From HT1-32 sp040219025 (GTDB lineage Bacteria; Pseudomonadota; Alphaproteobacteria; Rhodospirillales; HT1-32), in contig JAVJTE010000035.1 in NCBI GenBank assembly GCA_040219025.1, positions 96,880-160,879 of the forward strand: a DNA stretch of 64,000 nt, given 5' to 3'. Of the stretch, positions 60,383 through 64,000 are shown piece by piece (position 1 is the first letter of the stretch; the number at the start of each line of letters is the position of its first letter). The translations under genes were made by a program, and so were the position numbers. The notes beneath the pieces are model-generated. The model saw only the letters and a program-made list of their open reading frames with translations, searched no databases and had not been told where the DNA came from.

Positions 60383-61739
60383 CCCCGGCTGCTGCCGGGT
60401 CAGGTCCGGCTGCGGGAAGCGTGATAACGAATGTTGTGCCCTGTCTCTGGCCTGTGTCGACCGTGATACTGCCGCCAAAACTCTCGACGATCCGCCGGCA
60501 TTCTGCGAGGCCGAGCCCGTAGCCACCACGGCCCCGGGTATCCTCGGACTGCCGGAAGCGTTCAAAAACCAGGTCATGCTCCTCGGCTTTCAGGCCGATG
60601 CCGTTATCACTCAACCGGAAGATAACCCGGCCTCCCTCACATACCGAAGTAATCTTGACCTCAAGCTTGCGGCCCTCTGCCCGGTATTTCAGTGCATTCT
60701 CCAGCAGGTTCTGGAAAAGACGGGTAATCTGCAGCCTGTTGGCCATAACCGGGAACAGCTCTCCGGTGCTCACCCCGGCCCCGATCGCGGCAAGCTCCGG
60801 CTCCAGCACTTTCCGGGCGTCATTCCAGCAGACACCGGTCTCCACGACCCCGGTGCCGGTGCCAAGCTCCGCATCCCGTGCCTGGCTGAGCAGATCATCG
60901 ATGAAGTCGTTCATCCGCAGGGCCGCCTCATGGGCGTTCGCCAGAAAGGCCTTTTTCCGGGCCGGGTCAGCGCCGGCCGGCAGATGATCGCTGGCCTCGA
61001 TATAGCCGATGATCACATTCAGCGGCGACTTCAGATCATGGGCGACGGTGCCGGCGAACCGCTCCAGCTCCGCATTGGCGGCCCGCAGCTGAAACGCCAC
61101 ATTATTGTAGGATGTCCAGAGCAGGCCGAGGCTCCATCCCATCGTCAGCGACATCATGAGGAACAGGAAAAGCTGGTCCGCCAGCACCACCTGACTCGCG
61201 GCTTCCGGTCCCGGGTCAACCAGTGGCCGCAGCCCCAGCCGCAGGAAACTGACGACGGCGAAGACGGCAAACAGAGAGCCGAGAATCCGGCAGCCGGTCC
61301 GCAGCGCCGGCCGTTTCTCGCCGATCAGGTGCCAGGCCGTCATCGACGCCACAACGCCGTTCACCAGCGAGTTCGCGATAAACACCCCGGAAAGCCGGTT
61401 CTCGACCAGCAGGAAATAGCCGTTGGTGAGCAGGCAGAACACCAGCACCAGAATCTCAAAGCCATAGCGCGGGCGCAGCTTCTGCAGGGCCCGCATTGCG
61501 CGCGCCGCCAGCAGCACGCCGCTCACAAACAACAGGAACCCGGGATAGGCGAGCGCGAAGTTCCGGCTTTTCGCCGCCAGCCCGACAACCAGCGTCGCGA
61601 CAATCCAGCAGAGCGTGGCAAAGGCCATTTCCCGGATACCGTCGGCCCTGGTTCCGGACAGCCAGAAAGCCATGAGGATCACCACCATGACGATCTCGAC
61701 ACACATCAGGGAAAACAGAATCGAACCGGTCTCGAACAT
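60366..61739 (-). CDS. Sensor histidine kinase with seven-helix membrane input domain
   Basis: The protein has 457 residues from the ATG at 61739. About seven membrane helices fill the first 215 residues, in place of a periplasmic sensor. The kinase core shows the phospho-accepting histidine in VAHDLKSPLNVIIGY, the N-box LLENALKYR, DNGIGL and GRGGYGLGLAE. No response regulator lies next to it, so the partner is elsewhere. A signal within the membrane or an intracellular cue is likely. Confidence 0.83.
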   Translation of the reverse strand: MFETGSILFSLMCVEIVMVVILMAFWLSGTRADGIREMAFATLCWIVATLVVGLAAKSRNFALAYPGFLLFVSGVLLAARAMRALQKLRPRYGFEILVLVFCLLTNGYFLLVENRLSGVFIANSLVNGVVASMTAWHLIGEKRPALRTGCRILGSLFAVFAVVSFLRLGLRPLVDPGPEAASQVVLADQLFLFLMMSLTMGWSLGLLWTSYNNVAFQLRAANAELERFAGTVAHDLKSPLNVIIGYIEASDHLPAGADPARKKAFLANAHEAALRMNDFIDDLLSQARDAELGTGTGVVETGVCWNDARKVLEPELAAIGAGVSTGELFPVMANRLQITRLFQNLLENALKYRAEGRKLEVKITSVCEGGRVIFRLSDNGIGLKAEEHDLVFERFRQSEDTRGRGGYGLGLAECRRIVESFGGSITVDTGQRQGTTFVITLPAAGPDPAAAGVSPRG

Positions 61740-61869
61740 GCGTCCAGAATTACCTAAACCGTCCCGAAAGAAAGCAAAATGGATGGCCGTCCCCGTGGAT
61801 CCTCTCCGGGATGCCGGAAAAGCCCCGGCCGCCGTCAGAAGCCGCCCCGCCCCGGCCACCAGCCACAGA

Positions 61870-62028
61870 TCACCCCCGCCACATCGAGTCCTTGCACCCG
61901 TCCTGCAAACAGGCCCTCAGCATAATGCGGATCTTTTCCTCCGCTGAATACTGCTTGCGGATTGCCCGGCGGACATCCCAGATCGACTTAGCGGAGGCCG
62001 TTTGACGGGCCTTCGATTTTTGTTCCAC
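61870..62028 (-). pseudogene. IS3-family transposase OrfA fragment (left copy)
   Basis: The frame starts at GTG 62028 and codes for 52 residues: EQKSKARQTASAKSIWDVRR and RKQYSAEEKIRIMLRACLQD are the helix-turn-helix N-terminus of IS3 OrfA. After RACLQDG the family sequence is lost and a stop follows. The downstream OrfB is missing on this side. The end shares a 52-base repeat with the right copy. Confidence 0.7.
61871..61922 (-). repeat. Left copy of the IS-associated direct repeat
   Basis: Bases 61871-61900 and 61901-61922 are identical to 63886-63915 and 63944-63965. The left copy lacks 28 bases (63916-63943 in the right copy). The missing part is bounded by CCCG repeats, a sign of slippage deletion. 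Confidence 0.8.
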
Positions 62029-62074
62029 AGGCGCTAACGCCAGACACAACGACCGAGTGGTTGTTCATAAGTAC

Positions 62075-63430
62075 TTATATCTCAACCGGCTTTGACCTCT
62101 CTTCCCTTTCCAGCCATTTATCCATTAGCACACATGCAGCCAGATCACCGCTGACGTTAAGAGCCGTCCTGCTCATATCAAGAATTCTGTCGACACCCAT
62201 AATAAGCGCAATCCCAGAGGCCGGGACACCGACAGAAATCAGAATTGAAGACAGGATTACGATACCCACTCCCGGGGCAGCCGGGGAGCCAATAGAGGCG
62301 CCGACCGAAGTCAGAACAATCAAAACCAGACCACCACCACTGATATCAACGCCAAAAACTTGGGCCAGAAAAATCGCTGCTACGCCTTGGTAAAGTGCCG
62401 TACCGTTCATATTGATCGTCGCACCCAGGGGAATGATGAACTGACTGACGGCGGGGCGTACACCAAGGCGTTCTTCTGCTGTCTTTATTGATAATGGCAT
62501 TACTGCAGCTGAACTTGATGTCGAAAATGCCAGCAACAGGACATCGCGGGACGCAGATAGAAATCGCCCTGGCCTCATGCCGCCGCCAAAACCGACAATA
62601 GCAAGAAACATAACGAGCAGTAGCGTCAGACCCATCAAAACTGTCCCGACATATACCGCCATACCAAGCAGGGCTTGCAGGCCGATCTTCGAGGTCAGCT
62701 GCGCTAACAATCCAAACACGGCCCAAGGTGCTAACCACATGGCCCAGCGGACGACGGTCATGCAAACTCCCTGCAGGCTCGCCAACAACTCGAGCATTGG
62801 TTTGGCCTGCTCTCGTGGCATAACCAGAAGAGCAACGCCGACGACGCTCGCAAAGATGACGACCTGGAGCATGTTGCTGTCCACCATCGACGACAATGGA
62901 TTCGTGGGCAAGATCGTCAGAATCTTCTCGGGCAGGGTGTCCAGAATATGGGCGCCTCCGACTGTTTCGGGGGCAACCGTCATCGGCAAGCTGAATCCAA
63001 GACCCACCGGATCAATAAAGCTGCCGGGCTCAATAATAAGCGCGAGCCAGATACCGATACCAACTGCGATGGCTGTTGTGATGAGAAAATACCCGACAGA
63101 GCGCAGCCCCAGGCGACGCAATTGATCGAGGTCTTCAGACGAGCACAAGCCCCTGACAATTGATGCAAAGACAAGAGGTATAACAATCATCTGGATCGAG
63201 ATTAAGAATAACTGACCGGGAAATGCTAACCAGTTGCCGACAATAATCGCGATGCGTGGCTCGATTATTCCTACGCTGGGTCCGAGTGTCGTACCTACCA
63301 CGACGCCCAACAACATACCTATGAGAACCTGAAGCCACAGCTTACCTTGAACCAATTGCTGAATAGAGCTTGCAAGGGGAAGCAACGACCGTCTGCGATG
63401 TGATAGATTTTCTGCGGTCTGCTTACTCAT
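62075..63430 (-). CDS. Dicarboxylate/amino-acid:cation symporter (DAACS family)
   Basis: The protein has 451 residues, eight membrane helices and the two re-entrant loops of the glutamate/C4-dicarboxylate carrier family. The serine-rich motif is AFSTSSSAAVMPLS, and TINMNGTALYQG and GVDRILDMSRTALNVSGD complete the substrate and sodium sites. It imports dicarboxylates or acidic amino acids. GGAGAAAG precedes the ATG. The DNA here is visibly more AT-rich than the rest of the window and lies between two IS3 fragments, so it was probably acquired by transfer. Confidence 0.88.
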   Translation of the reverse strand: MSKQTAENLSHRRRSLLPLASSIQQLVQGKLWLQVLIGMLLGVVVGTTLGPSVGIIEPRIAIIVGNWLAFPGQLFLISIQMIVIPLVFASIVRGLCSSEDLDQLRRLGLRSVGYFLITTAIAVGIGIWLALIIEPGSFIDPVGLGFSLPMTVAPETVGGAHILDTLPEKILTILPTNPLSSMVDSNMLQVVIFASVVGVALLVMPREQAKPMLELLASLQGVCMTVVRWAMWLAPWAVFGLLAQLTSKIGLQALLGMAVYVGTVLMGLTLLLVMFLAIVGFGGGMRPGRFLSASRDVLLLAFSTSSSAAVMPLSIKTAEERLGVRPAVSQFIIPLGATINMNGTALYQGVAAIFLAQVFGVDISGGGLVLIVLTSVGASIGSPAAPGVGIVILSSILISVGVPASGIALIMGVDRILDMSRTALNVSGDLAACVLMDKWLEREERSKPVEI

Positions 63431-63634
63431 AGTCTTTCTCCAAGGTGTTCAAATTCCTCCTAATACTAACATCTTCTATATCTGATCGAAATATCCACCT
63501 TCGGTATAGAAAACCTCGGCACCCAAGAGCCGATGCGGGTTTTGCAGGGCATCTGAGCCAGGCAGTGCCCGTCATCATATAAATTGGAACAGTCACCGGC
63601 TTGATTTAACGCCTGTCTCATCTGGTTCAGGATA

Positions 63635-63886
63635 TCAGGCGGCGTATTTGCGGTATTGCAATCGCCTGGCCTCCATTGTTTCGAGCTTGATCCTTTCCCG
63701 CTGTTTTAAAATTGCCTCGCCCCGCCCGAAGTAAACGTCTGAGGGCGTGAGGTCTGCCGGGAAGAAATAGTCTTCCAGTAAGATGCGGTTGTGCAGAGTC
63801 TGGTGCCATCGCTCGATCTTGCCCAGTGTCTGCAGAGGATATGGTGCCCGTCTGACATGCCCCATTTTCTGATCGCTACGCCACAC
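63635..63886 (-). pseudogene. IS3-family transposase OrfB fragment (right copy)
   Basis: The 83-residue frame contains the C-terminal part of an IS3 integrase: GKIERWHQTLHNRILLEDYF and TPSDVYFGRGEAILKQ, then RIKLETMEARRLQYRK. About 25 residues between PADL and TPSD that usually carry the last catalytic region are missing by an in-frame deletion, so it cannot be an active enzyme. An upstream frame with RACLQDG from OrfA follows after a frame change, which shows that the copy is also joined internally. Confidence 0.75.
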
Positions 63887-63962
63887 ACCCCCGCCACATC
63901 GAGTCCTTGCACCCGACCCGCATCCGGGGGTATGTTCCGCCCGTCCTGCAAACAGGCCCTCA

Positions 63963-63965
<3 letters not shown>
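63886..63965 (-). repeat. Right copy of the IS-associated direct repeat
   Basis: This 80-base sequence is the longer form of the repeat at 61871-61922. It contains 28 extra bases between the two identical blocks. Its outer end overlaps the first three bases of the tRNA-Arg gene. Confidence 0.8.

Positions 63966-64000
<35 letters not shown>

Noticed and set aside
60366..61739. Two-component operon for the histidine kinase
   Set aside because: No response regulator is adjacent on either side; the neighbours are a nucleotidase and an IS remnant.
60297..61757. A 486-residue open frame opposite the histidine kinase
   Set aside because: It is the antisense shadow of the kinase, with low-complexity His/Gln/Arg-rich sequence.

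Overview
The window reads as a piece of an alphaproteobacterial chromosome, probably Rhodospirillales-like. The evidence is a high-GC coding style, dnaK-dnaJ order, a MlaEFD-type lipid transporter, DUF2927 and MarR_EPS-type proteins, and a tRNA-Arg(CCG) of alphaproteobacterial form. The genus cannot be fixed from the sequence alone. Most of the window is ordinary chromosome. Positions 1 to about 25400 are an accessory cell-surface polysaccharide region, and 61870-64000 is a small mobile-element scar.

Region 1 (1-21300, all on the minus strand, so read from right to left): a YfhO-like membrane protein, a membrane-anchored protein of unknown function, a CotH-like/beta-helix protein, a VTC-domain protein, a DUF4956 membrane protein, a 47-residue membrane peptide and a GT-C-like membrane protein. 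Next comes a regulatory node: a MarR_EPS-type regulator with a C-terminal Rossmann-like domain, whose promoter carries two inverted repeats, and a NusG/RfaH-type antiterminator. An ops-like element follows in the leader of the downstream operon. That operon encodes a B12-binding-type radical SAM protein, a PseB-like dehydratase, an aldo/keto reductase, an RmlD-like reductase, a NeuB-like nonulosonate synthase, a family 2 glycosyltransferase, a DUF2172/DUF4910 aminopeptidase-like protein, a hexapeptide acetyltransferase and an AAC(3)-FkbH fusion that leaves the window at base 1. The layout suggests synthesis and decoration of a nonulosonic-acid or rare-sugar surface glycan under RfaH-type processive antitermination.

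Region 2 (21481-25372, plus strand): an O-antigen-polymerase-like protein, a translationally coupled exported pentapeptide-repeat protein and a WbpA/TviB-type UDP-sugar dehydrogenase. Region 3 (25353-37433) holds acs, two lipoprotein genes, a pyruvate kinase-ATP sulfurylase fusion, a methyltransferase with a PKMT-type regulatory domain, a DUF3137 protein and dnaJ-dnaK. Region 4 (37711-45004) is one tight plus-strand run. It contains a GAF-PP2C phosphatase, an RsbW-like kinase and a STAS protein (a partner-switching module), running directly into mlaE-mlaF-mlaD, an auxiliary lipoprotein, an RlmD/TrmA-family RNA methyltransferase and a membrane-anchored unknown. It ends at a textbook terminator.

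Region 5 (45346-61739): a FecR-RTX protein behind a perfect CRP-type palindrome, an Mrp/ApbC ATPase divergent from hflK-hflC, hydrolases, a glutathione transferase, secreted proteins and class III alcohol dehydrogenase. Then come REP-like inverted repeats, a Tat-exported dienelactone hydrolase, a PyrE-like phosphoribosyltransferase coupled to an M20 carbamoylase, a 5'-nucleotidase and an orphan histidine kinase. Region 6 (61870-64000): a dicarboxylate/glutamate-type symporter with more AT-rich DNA, flanked by two broken copies of the same IS3-family element, with the outer one abutting a tRNA-Arg gene cut by the window edge.

The observations most worth following are the RfaH/ops/MarR_EPS control node, the pyruvate kinase-ATP sulfurylase fusion, the AAC(3)-FkbH fusion and the CotH-VTC-DUF4956 surface cluster.
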